The notes under the pieces: generated by a model
What the model saw: the letters and a program-made list of their open reading frames with translations, nothing else
What the model was told of the DNA's origin: nothing
The model's database searches: none
Program-made: the position numbers and the translations under genes
Assembly (NCBI GenBank): GCA_016711405.1
Contig: JADJSZ010000079.1
Location: 1 to 26,788, forward strand
Source: Candidatus Hadersleviella danica
GTDB lineage: Bacteria; Chloroflexota; Anaerolineae; Promineifilales; Promineifilaceae
Length of the DNA: 26,788 nt
Direction: 5' to 3'
Shown: positions 6,484 through 14,622 of the stretch, piece by piece
Numbering within the stretch: the first letter of the stretch is position 1
How the letters are laid out: each line of letters opens with the position of its first letter

Positions 6484-7383
6484 ATGACAGCGTATCAACA
6501 TCTAAACTACCTAGAATCAGAAGCGATTTACATTCTGCGGGAGGTGGCGGCGCAGTTTGAACGGCCGGTATTGCTCTTTTCGGGCGGCAAAGATTCGATT
6601 TTGCTGACCCATTTGGCGCGGAAGGCGTTTTGGCCAGCGGCCGTGCCCTTCCCGCTCCTCCACATAGACACAGGCCATAATTTCCCCGAAACCATTGCTT
6701 ATCGAGATGAGTTGGTGGCACGGTTGGGGGCGCGTCTGCTGGTGCGCTACGTGCAAGATAGCATAGACAGCGGCCGTGTCGCCGAAGAAACAGGCCCGTA
6801 TGCCAGCCGCAACGGCCTGCAAACAGTCACCTTGCTGGATGCGCTAACCGAGTTGCGCTTTGAGGCGGCGATTGGCGGGGCGCGGCGCGACGAAGAAAAA
6901 GCACGCGCCAAAGAGCGTTTCTTTTCGCACCGAGATGGGTTTGGGCAGTGGGATCCCAAAAATCAGCGGCCAGAGCTGTGGAATTTGTACAACGGCCGCA
7001 AACAACCCAGCGAATCGTTCCGCATTTTCCCCATCAGCAATTGGACCGAGCTAGATGTGTGGCATTATATCCAGCGCGAGGCCATCCCCTTGCCGCCGCT
7101 CTACTTTGCCCACACCCGGCCGATTATCGCCCGCCAAGGAATGCTCTTGGCCGCCTCCGACGTGATTTACCCCGTCGGCGATGAGGTGGTTGAACAAAAA
7201 CGCATCCGCTTCCGCACCATTGGCGATATGACTTGCACGGGGGCGGTAGAATCTTCGGCCGTCACCTTGGACGAGGTGATTGCCGAAATTGCGGCCGCCC
7301 GCCAAACCGAACGCGGAACCCGCGCCGACGACAAACGCTCGGAAGCGGCGATGGAAGAACGCAAGCGGCAAGGCTATTTTTAA
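6484..7383 (+). CDS. cysD: Sulfate adenylyltransferase subunit 2 (CysD)
   Basis: A 299-residue catalytic subunit of ATP sulfurylase, which makes adenylyl sulfate (APS) from sulfate and ATP. The PP-loop motif SGGKDS is at residues 33-38. HIDTGHNFPET, IGGARRDEE with ARAKERFFS, RIFPISNWTELDVW and the C-terminal MEERKRQGYF ending are all family hallmarks. The full length matches CysD. Its GTPase partner CysN lies 680 bp downstream as a CysN-CysC fusion; a BrnT/BrnA pair now separates the two. The stop codon merges into a family A repeat. The promoter appears leaderless. Confidence 0.95.
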   Translation: MTAYQHLNYLESEAIYILREVAAQFERPVLLFSGGKDSILLTHLARKAFWPAAVPFPLLHIDTGHNFPETIAYRDELVARLGARLLVRYVQDSIDSGRVAEETGPYASRNGLQTVTLLDALTELRFEAAIGGARRDEEKARAKERFFSHRDGFGQWDPKNQRPELWNLYNGRKQPSESFRIFPISNWTELDVWHYIQREAIPLPPLYFAHTRPIIARQGMLLAASDVIYPVGDEVVEQKRIRFRTIGDMTCTGAVESSAVTLDEVIAEIAAARQTERGTRADDKRSEAAMEERKRQGYF

Positions 7384-7423
7384 TTGTGAATGGTGAATGG
7401 TTAATTGTGAATGATGAATGACA
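7381..7423. repeat. Family A repeat directly after the cysD stop
   Basis: TAATTGTGAATGGTGAATGG units begin within the cysD stop codon and run to about 7420. They mark the junction before the BrnT/BrnA insertion. Confidence 0.6.
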
Positions 7424-7490
7424 GGTGTCGGTCGGCCGCGCCTTTGTTCATTGCTCATTGTGTCAATTTATTTTTGTGCATACAATAATT

Positions 7491-7760
7491 ATGGTGAGAA
7501 TTACTTTCGACCCCGCCAAAGATGCTCTAAATCGCCAAAAACATGGTGTCTCATTAGGCGAAGCGGCCGAATTTGAATGGGCAACGGCCGTCATCTGGCC
7601 AGATATTCGCCGAGATTATGGAGAAATGCGCATGATAGGCATTGGCTACATTGGTCAACGCTTATATGTTGTGGCTTTTGTCGAGCGTGATGATAGTTAT
7701 CGTCTCATCAGCCTGCGCAAAGCCAACCTCAGAGAGGTTAAACGATATGCCGAATCTTAA
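7491..7760 (+). CDS. brnT: BrnT-family type II toxin
   Basis: An 89-residue protein starting MVRITFDP at 7491. The BrnT hallmarks are visible: an N-terminal FDPAKDALNRQKHGVS-EA segment, a central IGIGYIGQRLYVV strand pair and a C-terminal RLISLRKANLREVKRY. BrnT toxins are RelE-like ribonucleases that cleave RNA and block translation. A TACAAT box (7481-7486) lies just 4 nt before the ATG, so the GTG at 7494 may be used if the message is leaderless. The gene overlaps brnA by 14 nt. The toxin-first order is typical of brnTA. Confidence 0.85.
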   Translation: MVRITFDPAKDALNRQKHGVSLGEAAEFEWATAVIWPDIRRDYGEMRMIGIGYIGQRLYVVAFVERDDSYRLISLRKANLREVKRYAES

Positions 7761-8049
7761 AACAGGAACCATTATTCCGACACCTGAGGAAGATGCCGCC
7801 ATTACCACGGCCGCCATGGCCGACCCCGATGCGCTACCCCTAACTGACCAAGAATGGACTCAGGTTAAACCCTTGGTGCGGGTTGGCCGCCCTCGTGCCG
7901 ATGTGACCAAGGAACGCATCACCATTCGCTTATCCCGCGATGTGGTCGAGCAGTTTCGGGCGACGGGAACGGGTTGGCAAACCCGCATAGATGCCGCTTT
8001 GCGCGAGTGGCTGAGCCACAATTCCCCCGAACCATCCAATAACCAGTAA
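7747..8049 (+). CDS. brnA: BrnA-family antitoxin
   Basis: A 100-residue protein starting at the ATG at 7747, inside the 3' end of brnT and preceded by GAGAGG. The C-terminal half (KERITIRLSRDVVEQFRATGTGWQTRIDAALREWL) is the ribbon-helix-helix domain of BrnA antitoxins, which neutralise BrnT and repress their own operon. It ends 14 nt before the cysNC ATG, so toxin, antitoxin and sulfate genes are probably co-transcribed. Confidence 0.85.
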   Translation: MPNLKTGTIIPTPEEDAAITTAAMADPDALPLTDQEWTQVKPLVRVGRPRADVTKERITIRLSRDVVEQFRATGTGWQTRIDAALREWLSHNSPEPSNNQ

Positions 8050-8063
8050 CGAATAACCCCTGC

Positions 8064-9953
8064 ATGACTGATTTACTCCGTTTTACCACGGCCGGGAGCG
8101 TGGATGATGGCAAAAGCACCCTCATCGGCCGTTTGCTCTACGATTCCAAAGCCATCTACGAAGACCAACTCGAGGCAGTGCAACGCGCCAGCGCATTGCG
8201 CGGCGATGACGAGGTGGATTTATCGCTCCTGACCGACGGTCTACGCGCCGAGCGCGAGCAAAAAATCACCATTGATGTCGCCTACCGCTATTTCAGCACC
8301 CCCCAGCGCAAATTCATCATCGCCGACACGCCGGGGCACATTCAGTACACCCGCAACATGGTCACGGGGGCTTCCACGGCCGAGTTGGCCATCATTTTGA
8401 TAGATGCCCGCAAAGGGGTACTCACCCAATCCAAACGGCACGGCTTCCTCGCCACCCTCCTGCGCATTCCCCATCTGGTGGTGGCCATCAACAAAATGGA
8501 TTTGGTGGATTACGACAGGGGCGTGTACGAGCGGATCACGGCCGATTACGCCGAATTTGTGCGCCAACTCAACGTCCAAGGGGTCACCACCATCCCCCTC
8601 TCCGCCCTGCGCGGCGATAATGTCGTGGACAAATCACCCCACATGCCGTGGTACGATGGCCCAACGTTGCTCCACCACCTTGAGCATGTCAACGTGGGAG
8701 CCAGCCAAAACGTGGTGGATTTCCGCTTCCCCGTCCAATATGTCATTCGGCCGAACCAAGATTTTCGCGGTTTTGCGGGGCAAATCGTCTCGGGGCGCAT
8801 CGCCGTGGGCGAAGAGGTGGTGGCTCTTCCCTCGGGTCTCACCAGCCAAATCAAAGAGATTGTCACGGCCGATGGTGCGCTCCCCTCGGCCGAAGTCGGG
8901 TCGGCCGTCACCCTCACCCTTGCCGACGAGATTGACATAAGCCGAGGCGATATGCTGGTGCGGGCGCGAAATCTGCCCCAAAAGAGCAACCAACTCGACG
9001 CGATTATCTGTTGGATGAGCGAGGAACCGCTCCGCCCCAACGGCACTTATTGGGTGCAACACACCACCCGCCTCGTCAAAGGGCTGGTTAGCGAACTCAA
9101 TTACCGCATTGATGTGGACACGATGCACCGTGAACAGGCGGAAACCCTGAACCTGAACGACATCGGCCGTGTCCAACTGACCACCACCCAACCCCTCTTT
9201 TTCGACCGCTACGAACTCAATCGCGCCACGGGGTGCTTCATCCTGATTGACCCGCACACAAATACCACCGTGGCGGCGGGCATGATTCGCGGCCAATCGC
9301 GCACGGTAGATGAGCTAACGGCCGACCAACGGCCGACCAGCGCCCCCCGCCAATCGAGCAACATCGTTTGGGAACAAACGGGCATCTCCCATGCCGAACG
9401 GGAGGCGCGGCACGGGCATGGTGCGGCCGTGCTCTGGTTCACGGGCTTGTCTGGCTCGGGCAAATCCACCATCGCCCGCAAGCTGGAGCAAACGCTGTTT
9501 GCGAGGGGCATCCACACCTTCTTTTTGGATGGCGACAATTTGCGCCACGGCCTGAACGGGGATTTGGGTTTTAGCGAGGCGGACAGGGTGGAGAACATTC
9601 GCCGCGCGGCCGAGGTGGCCAAACTGGCCTATGCCCACGGCCAGTTGGTGCTGTGCAGTTTCATCTCCCCCTTCGCGGCCGACCGCGCCTTTGCCCGCCA
9701 AATTTTGCCCGAGGGGCGCTTTGTCGAAATTTATGTCAAGTGCGACCTCGAGGTATTGAAACGGCGCGACCCCAAAGGGCTGTACGCCAAAGCTCTGAGC
9801 GGCGAAATCCCCGAATTTACGGGCATCTCCTCGCCGTATGAGGAGCCAACCACGGCCGAACTCGTCGTCGAAACGGATTTGGAAAGTGTGGATGATATTA
9901 TCGGCCGTATCCTCGCCTATCTAACCACCCACCATCTCCTCCCCAACCCCTAA
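8064..9953 (+). CDS. cysNC: Bifunctional sulfate adenylyltransferase subunit 1 / APS kinase (CysN-CysC)
   Basis: A 629-residue fusion. Residues 1-about 420 are CysN, the GTPase that powers ATP sulfurylase: P-loop GSVDDGKST at 11-19, DTPGH and NKMD motifs, then EF-Tu-like beta-barrel domains. Residues about 440-629 are CysC, which phosphorylates APS to PAPS: P-loop GLSGSGKST at 461-469, then FLDGDNLRHGLNGDLGFSEADR and the KGLYAKA segment. With CysD this yields PAPS for sulfate assimilation or sulfonation. No Shine-Dalgarno precedes the ATG, which lies 14 nt after brnA, so translation may depend on read-through coupling. No cysH or cysI is nearby. The frame is intact. Confidence 0.95.
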   Translation: MTDLLRFTTAGSVDDGKSTLIGRLLYDSKAIYEDQLEAVQRASALRGDDEVDLSLLTDGLRAEREQKITIDVAYRYFSTPQRKFIIADTPGHIQYTRNMVTGASTAELAIILIDARKGVLTQSKRHGFLATLLRIPHLVVAINKMDLVDYDRGVYERITADYAEFVRQLNVQGVTTIPLSALRGDNVVDKSPHMPWYDGPTLLHHLEHVNVGASQNVVDFRFPVQYVIRPNQDFRGFAGQIVSGRIAVGEEVVALPSGLTSQIKEIVTADGALPSAEVGSAVTLTLADEIDISRGDMLVRARNLPQKSNQLDAIICWMSEEPLRPNGTYWVQHTTRLVKGLVSELNYRIDVDTMHREQAETLNLNDIGRVQLTTTQPLFFDRYELNRATGCFILIDPHTNTTVAAGMIRGQSRTVDELTADQRPTSAPRQSSNIVWEQTGISHAEREARHGHGAAVLWFTGLSGSGKSTIARKLEQTLFARGIHTFFLDGDNLRHGLNGDLGFSEADRVENIRRAAEVAKLAYAHGQLVLCSFISPFAADRAFARQILPEGRFVEIYVKCDLEVLKRRDPKGLYAKALSGEIPEFTGISSPYEEPTTAELVVETDLESVDDIIGRILAYLTTHHLLPNP

Positions 9954-10031
9954 TAAGCCAAAGAAAGGCACTCTCTGAACGTTTCCTTAGTGGATTGTTT
10001 TAGTGATTAATCGAGAGAAGCAAAAAGTACA

Positions 10032-10986
10032 ATGAAACTAAAATACCCCAAAAATTTATTGAGCTTCTGGCTTATGTTAGTCTTGGTTTCTTGCCAACTA
10101 CCAATAGGGCAAACTGCAACGCCAATTCCAACCATTCCCATTACAGAGGTTGCCATAGAACCCACAACTTTTTCCCCCTCTGTGGTACCTATTTTGCCAA
10201 CAATCTCAATCACACGACATGCTCCAATAGCATCACCTATTGTTGCGACTATAAATGTTCCAACATCTACATCAACATTAACCGCTACTCCAACACGCCT
10301 TGCGCCAACATTAACTCCATTACCAACTTTGAGGAGATGAACTGGAAATAGCTCTGGAGAACTTGTTGGTCAACCCCATGAATTGTGATGTACCTTGTTG
10401 GTGGGGGCTAGTGGTTACTCAAATTGATGAAATTAAACATAACCTTGCTCCATATAATTTTGAGGTATATGAATCCCAAGAAAATAATGTAGGCTATCTA
10501 GGTTTAGGGATTGGCTATATAGAAGAGCGAAATGATTTTGCCATGCGTATAGCTTACAATTTTTCTGGCACAGTATTATCTGGGGTAACGGCGGATGCAA
10601 TACCAATTACCAACTTTCTAACTAGATATGGGCATCCAGATGAAATTTGGTTTACATCAGAAGATGTTCTTAGAGAAGAATTTTTGTTGATGAGATTAAA
10701 TTTGGTCTATTTGGAAGAGGGGATAGCGGCTGGATATCTTCTCCATGGCACATTAAAAAATGAGGTAGCAACAACATGCCTAGATTGGGAGAACGACCGG
10801 AAACTACGGTTGATTGTGCCAAATAGTACTACCAACTATCAAGATTTCTCTCCTATCTTTGAACGGGATCGCCGTTACTTACCATTGGCTGAAGCTACAG
10901 CTATAACGGTTGAGGAGTTTATGGAAATGTTTAGCAATCCTGACACAGAGCATTGCTTGCAAACACCCATCAGTTTGTGGCAATAA
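10032..10986 (+). pseudogene. Secreted lipoprotein, frameshifted near 10331
   Basis: Residues 1-21 form a lipoprotein signal with lipobox LVSC (Cys21). A Thr/Pro/Ile-rich low-complexity linker follows to about residue 98. The frame then meets TGA at 10338-10340, while the next frame continues as GDELEIALENLLVNP and a globular domain with MNCDVPCWWG to the TAA at 10984-10986. One lost G in the GAGGAG tract would explain this. The CWWG motif after a short Cys-rich turn recurs in Chloroflexota lipoproteins of unknown function. The gene is AT-richer than its surroundings and has no CGGCCG. Confidence 0.7.
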
Positions 10987-11084
10987 TGATTGGCTTTGGC
11001 AACAATACAATCATCATCACCACCATCCCAAACGGCCGTGGCCAGCAAACGAGTTATCGCTATGATGCACTTGGCCGAGGGTAG
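10986..11084 (+). other. Possible RHS-repeat scrap
   Basis: A 32-codon frame begins at an ATG overlapping the lipoprotein stop and ends in TAG. It contains GQQTSYRYDALGRG, which matches the YDALGR core of RHS/YD repeats. It has no ribosome site and a terminator follows. It is best read as a remnant of an RHS protein and is too short for a firm call. Confidence 0.3.
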
Positions 11085-11098
11085 CCCGTGCCCCCCAC

Positions 11099-11136
11099 AA
11101 ACCCGCAAGCTCTCCCAGCCCTTGCAGGTTTTTTTT
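11099..11136 (+). terminator. Rho-independent terminator after the lipoprotein locus
   Basis: AAACCCGCAAG (11099-11109) pairs with CTTGCAGGTTT (11121-11131) with one C/A mismatch, and an 8-T run (11129-11136) follows. It would end plus-strand transcription before the yefM promoter. Confidence 0.7.
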
Positions 11137-11146
11137 GTTCCAACCG

Positions 11147-11175
11147 TTGACACCAATCGCCAAAATCTGTACAGT
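11147..11175 (+). promoter_or_regulatory. yefM-yoeB promoter with TGTACA operator
   Basis: TTGACA (11147-11152), a 17-bp spacer and TACAGT (11170-11175) form a strong promoter about 20 nt upstream of the leader end. The palindrome CTGTACAG (11167-11174) overlaps the -10 box, and a half-site AGTACA follows at 11181-11186. TGTACA is the known core of the YefM-YoeB operator in E. coli, so autoregulation is likely. Confidence 0.7.
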
Positions 11176-11202
11176 AACCCAGTACAATATGCAAAGTGTC
11201 CT

Positions 11203-11490
11203 ATGATTACCACTACCTACACCAACGCCCGCGCCAATCTCGCCGAGTTCCTCGATGCTGTTGTAGACAATCGCGAACCTATCCTCATCCAGCGGCGCGG
11301 CCGAGAAGATGTCGTCCTCATTTCGGCCGCCGAACTCAACAGTATCCTCGAAACAGCCCACCTTCTACGCTCCCCCAAAAATGCCGAACGACTATTGGCC
11401 GCCCTAGAACGGGCCCGTGCCCACACCGAACCGCCCTCCACCCTTCAGGCTCTTCAGCAAGAGTTAGGAGCGGCCGATGAGCCAGCGTGA
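11203..11490 (+). CDS. yefM: YefM/Phd-family antitoxin
   Basis: A 95-residue protein starting MITTTYTNARANLAEFLDAV, the Phd/YefM N-terminal DNA-binding fold. It continues with NREPILIQRRGREDVVLISAAELNSI, the family core. The C-terminal third is helical and charged, as expected for the part that wraps the toxin. The start at 11203 is chosen over the longer upstream frame, which would run through the terminator and promoter. It overlaps yoeB by 14 nt. Confidence 0.9.
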   Translation: MITTTYTNARANLAEFLDAVVDNREPILIQRRGREDVVLISAAELNSILETAHLLRSPKNAERLLAALERARAHTEPPSTLQALQQELGAADEPA

Positions 11491-11740
11491 AGCCGTTTTT
11501 CACCCAGAATTTCGGGAAGATTTGGCCTATTGGGTAAAAACAGACCGCCAAACCGCTTTGCGTGCCTTCAAGCTCATCGAAGCCATCCTGCGCGAACCAT
11601 TTACAGGGCTGGGCAAGCCCGAGCTACTCAAATATCTGGATGCCAACACATGGTCGCGCCGCCTGACCCAAGAACACCGTCTTGTTTATCGGGTAACGGA
11701 GACACGCATTGATTTCTTGCAAGGGCGTTATCACTATTGA
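11477..11740 (+). CDS. yoeB: YoeB-family ribosome-dependent mRNA interferase toxin
   Basis: An 87-residue protein with FHPEFREDLAYWVKTDRQTALRAFKLIEAI, PFTGLGKPE-LK, WSRRLTQEHRLVYRV and a terminal GRYHY, the complete YoeB signature. The C-terminal His-Tyr pair and the Glu and Arg of the middle segment are the catalytic region in the family. AGGAG (11466-11470) lies 6 nt before the ATG, inside yefM. It cleaves mRNA on the ribosome when YefM is degraded. Confidence 0.92.
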   Translation: MSQREAVFHPEFREDLAYWVKTDRQTALRAFKLIEAILREPFTGLGKPELLKYLDANTWSRRLTQEHRLVYRVTETRIDFLQGRYHY

Positions 11741-12012
11741 GCAAGACAGGGTGCGAAAGATGGCCTACAGTAACACCTTAACGGCCGTCACCACTAGATT
11801 AATTTCGTTTATCGGAGGAACATGGGAGGAGCATCGAAAAGGGATGCTCCGTAAATGTGGCCTTGCCACCTTCACAACCAGACAGTTCATGGCCTGTTTG
11901 GAAAAACAAGGCAGTTTGTGTACAATCTTGCCATCGTTCGTCTGCCACTTACTTCCCAAAGTAAACTTACAAACCTGATACCGCCCATTGCTGGTACAGC
12001 TAAGAAGGTGTG
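11741..12012. other. Gene-free region with a hairpin and a possible internal promoter
   Basis: No convincing gene is seen; an 89-codon frame (11709-11978) has no family features. GGAGCATC (11828-11835) pairs with GATGCTCC (11843-11850) around a 7-nt loop. TTGGAA (11898-11903), 17 bp and TACAAT (11921-11926) could be a promoter for the RNA that ends at the terminator at 12013-12047. Confidence 0.4.
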
Positions 12013-12047
12013 AAGCGCAAGTGAAAAACACTTGCGTTTGTTGTTTT
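12013..12047 (+). terminator. Terminator hairpin upstream of the phosphoribosyltransferase
   Basis: CGCAAGTG (12016-12023) pairs exactly with CACTTGCG (12029-12036) around AAAAA. A G-T and two A-T pairs extend the stem, and a T-rich tail TTTGTTGTTTTT follows. It lies 50 bp before the AAGGAG ribosome site of the next gene, so it could be either the end of a small RNA or an attenuator. Confidence 0.65.
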
Positions 12048-12109
12048 TCGCTCTACCATCAATACCGCTTGCCTAATCGAGCAAAATCCTCCCGATAAGG
12101 AGTTAACCT

Positions 12110-12616
12110 GTGCGCCGCGAAGTATTAACTTGGTCTGATGTAGACAAATTGATTGATTACATTGTGCCCCAAATTCAGGGGCGCTTTGATTCGATGATGA
12201 TTATTACCCGTGGGGGAATTATCCCCGGCGGTTTGCTGGCCGAGGCGTTAAATATCACCTATTTGCTGACAGCCTCGGTACGTTTCCCGGCCGACTTTCC
12301 GGGCATGTACAGCCCACAAGATAAATTTGTCATCCCCGAATTTATCCAGTTCCCCGATAGCGATTTGCTCGAGGGGCGGCGCATTTTGGTGGTGGATGAT
12401 GTGTGGACACGCGGCCGTAACGTTGTCACCGTCTGCAACCGCATTGACGCGGCCGGTGGCATCCCCGAAAGCTGTGTCTTGCACTACAAGCCCGGCTCCT
12501 CGCTCTACCCCGGCCATACACCCACCTATTACGCGGCCGTGACCGATGCTTACATCATCTACCCGTGGGAACTCGACCGAGGCCCCAGCGCCATGCGCCT
12601 CATGTGGGAGGGATAG
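12110..12616 (+). CDS. Purine-type phosphoribosyltransferase
   Basis: A 168-residue PRTase of the xanthine/hypoxanthine (Gpt-like) group. The PRPP-binding motif is RRILVVDDVWTRGRNVV (residues about 91-106), and MMIITRGGIIPGGLLAEAL (about 29-47) is the typical N-terminal segment. The C-terminal PWELDRG is common in Gpt-like enzymes. The start is GTG at 12110, chosen because AAGGAG (12097-12102) sits 7 nt upstream. Such enzymes salvage purine bases into nucleotides. A possible leader with a terminator hairpin lies upstream. Confidence 0.85.
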   Translation: MRREVLTWSDVDKLIDYIVPQIQGRFDSMMIITRGGIIPGGLLAEALNITYLLTASVRFPADFPGMYSPQDKFVIPEFIQFPDSDLLEGRRILVVDDVWTRGRNVVTVCNRIDAAGGIPESCVLHYKPGSSLYPGHTPTYYAAVTDAYIIYPWELDRGPSAMRLMWEG

Positions 12617-12686
12617 TGGTGAGTGATTCGTGGCTAGTGGTTAGTGGATGACTTACTAACCACTAATCACTAAACACCAGCCACTG
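12617..12686. repeat. Family B inverted repeat after the PRTase gene
   Basis: GTGGCTAGTGGTTAGT (about 12635-12650) faces ACTAACCACT and AGCCAC (12660-12684). The units are the same as in the 1310-1380 hairpin. It lies just after the stop codon. Confidence 0.65.
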
Positions 12687-12689
12687 TAT

Positions 12690-12718
12690 TTGTCCTTCCA
12701 CGCTCTTTTTGTTATTAT
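12690..12718 (+). promoter_or_regulatory. Promoter of the SRP RNA
   Basis: TTGTCC (12690-12695), a 17-bp spacer and TATTAT (12713-12718) precede the SRP RNA by about 20 nt. The -35 box is weak (4 of 6) and the -10 box good. Confidence 0.5.
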
Positions 12719-12738
12719 CTCGCCCCGGCACAAGAAAA

Positions 12739-12880
12739 GTGCCCATAAATCTGGTGTCAATCGGGTCCCTAGCGGCGAAGGTCGCTGAACCGTGTCAGGT
12801 CCGGAAGGAAGCAGCACTAAGGCGATCCCTTCGGGTGACTAGGATCATCTGGTTGACATCAGTTCTATGGGCACTTTTTT
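12739..12880 (+). ncRNA. ffs: Signal recognition particle RNA (4.5S, small bacterial type)
   Basis: The conserved Ffh-binding domain is plain: GTGTCAGGTCCGGAAGGAAG followed by CAGCACTAA, with the GGAA tetraloop and the asymmetric GCAGC loop. The molecule closes on itself, since GTGCCCAT (12739-12746) pairs with ATGGGCAC (12867-12874) and a T-run (12875-12880) ends transcription. The RNA scaffolds Ffh for co-translational delivery of membrane proteins. The protein frame crossing it is spurious. Confidence 0.95.
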
Positions 12881-12881
12881 A

Positions 12882-12950
12882 TTTTGGATTGGGGATTTTG
12901 GATTGCGGATTGGGTGCTGACTAGCTGAAGGGCTGACTTGCTGACAAGCT
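12882..12950. repeat. Compound spacer repeat (families I and C), copy 1
   Basis: TTTTGGATTGGGGATTTTGG units run into GCTGACTAGCTGA and GGGCTGACTTGCTGACAAGC just before the ATG at 12955. Nearly the same compound array occurs at 21048-21125 before the ATG at 21131. Confidence 0.75.
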
Positions 12951-12954
12951 CCTT

Positions 12955-14372
12955 ATGAACGGCCGTACATTACAAGGGATTGGTTTTTTACTGCTGGCCA
13001 CGGCCGTGGCCATTCTGTTTGGCGTGGCGTGGGCCTTTTTCGCGCCATACCAATACACCATTCGGGATGGGGGGCAGGAAATTGTGGTGCGCGGCCGATT
13101 TGCCACTGTGGGGGATGTGCTCACGGCCGCAGGGGTGCGTGTGGCCGAAGCGGATACCATTTTCCCCCCCCCCGCCACAGCGGCCGACCCCGAGGTAGCC
13201 ATTGCCATTGAACGCGCCCGCGCCGTGCAACTCCGCACCGAAACGGGCAACCGCACTTACTGGACGCGCCAGCCCACCGTGGGCGGCTTTCTGGCCGAAA
13301 TCGGCCATCCCCTTGCCGCCAGCGACAAGGTGTATGCCGACGGCCGTCTCATCCTCCCCCACCCAACTCGCCACCACCAATTTGCCCCGCACCCTCGAAA
13401 TCGGGGCGTTTATCACCATCACTATTTACGATGGGGGAACCCAACGCCTTGTGCGCACCGCCAAAGAGACGGTGGCCGAAGCGTTGGACGAGGCAGGGGT
13501 GAGTTTGTTCACGGCCGACAACGTTTTGCCCAGCCCCACCAGCCGCCTCCTGCCCGATATGGCCATCACCATTCATCGCTCGCGCCCTGTGACGATTGTG
13601 GTGGACGGCCGAACGGTGCAGACGCGGAGCAACCAGCCCACGGCCGAGGGCGTGCTGGCCGAGGCGGGCATTGGGCTGATAGGTTACGACTACACCGTGC
13701 CCGCTTTGGATGAATTGCTCCCCCAAAGCCCCACCATTCAGGTGGTGCGGGTGACCGAAAACTTGGAAGTGGTAGATACCCCCTTGCCCTACGAAAGCAT
13801 CTTACAACCGACCGACACGCTGGAACTTGACCAGCGCGGGGTGTTGCAAGCGGGCGTGGAGGGGATTTTGCGCCAGCGGGTGCGGGTGCGCTACGAAAAT
13901 GGGGTTGAGGTGGGGCGAGTGGTGGATGCGGAATGGGTGGCGCGGGAATCCCAGCCCGAGATTGTGGGGTATGGCACGGCCGTTGTCGTTCGCACCTTGG
14001 AAACGGCCGATTACCTCGAATACTGGCGTGTGGTTAAGATGCGCGTCACCTCCTACCGCCCAGACACCTCGGGGCGGGAGGATGATGACCCCGCCTATGG
14101 CATTACGGCCAGTGGCTTGCCCGCTGGGCGGGGGGTGGTGGCCGTAGACCCGACGGTCGTGCCGTTTATGTCGCAGGTGTTTGTGCCCGGCTACGGCCGA
14201 GCAATTGCGGGGGATACGGGCGGGGGCGTTCTCGGCCGTTGGGTGGATTTGGGCTACAGCGATGATTTGAGACGAATATGTGCCGTGGTCGGGCTACGTA
14301 GATGTCTATTACCTGCTCCCCGTGCCCGCCCCCAGTAAAATTAACTACCTGCTCCCCACCGAATTGCCATAA
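12955..14372 (+). pseudogene. YabE-like cell-wall protein (DUF348-G5-3D), two frameshifts
   Basis: The N-terminus has one membrane helix (about residues 9-29), then DUF348 units (YTIRDGGQEIVVRGRFATVGDVL), a second and third in the next frame (ITIYDGG, VTIVVDGRTVQTRSN), a G5-type segment (RQRVRVRYENGVEVGRVVDAEW) and a C-terminal 3D domain (MRVTSYRPDT, GVVAVDPTVVPF, GRAIAGDTGG). The frame shifts once in a C-run near 13358 and again near 14272. The true end is YVPWSGYVDVYYLLP to the TAA at 14370. Related proteins are secreted or membrane-bound muralytic factors. yabE lies close to ksgA in Bacillus too, and the linkage is kept here. Confidence 0.85.
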
Positions 14373-14382
14373 GGGTTGTTAT

Positions 14383-14622
14383 ATGATGGAAATAACTTCT
14401 AAAACATATCAAAACCAGCCATATACGGTTGAAATTTTTCGCGAAACCACGCTGGGGCATGAAGGTTGGGTGGCTCGGGTGGTGGAATTGCCCGGTTGTT
14501 TAACCCAAGCAGATAGTTTGGCGGAGTTGGATGAAATGATTCTGGAAGCGATGGAAGCGTGGATTGAGGTTTCGTTGGCCGATGGCGACTTCTTAATGAG
14601 CTCGACTAATAAAACAATTTGA
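14383..14622 (+). CDS. HicB-like protein without an adjacent HicA
   Basis: A 79-residue protein starting MMEITSKTYQNQPYTVEIF. The core GWVARVVELPGCLTQADSLAELDEMILEAMEAWIEV is the partially degraded RNase-H fold of HicB antitoxins. There is no C-terminal DNA-binding domain, and no HicA-type toxin (a short dsRBD protein) can be found next to it. The stop TGA shares its A with the ksgA ATG, so translation of rsmA is probably coupled to it. It may be an orphan antitoxin or a domesticated small protein. Confidence 0.75.
   Translation: MMEITSKTYQNQPYTVEIFRETTLGHEGWVARVVELPGCLTQADSLAELDEMILEAMEAWIEVSLADGDFLMSSTNKTI

Noticed and set aside
8634..9296. 220-codon minus-strand frame inside cysNC
   Set aside because: Shadow of a conserved fusion enzyme.
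11709..11978. 89-codon ORF after yoeB
   Set aside because: No ribosome site, no family likeness, and it overlaps the yoeB end.
12709..12924. 71-codon frame across the SRP RNA
   Set aside because: The region is a structured RNA with a promoter and T-tract.
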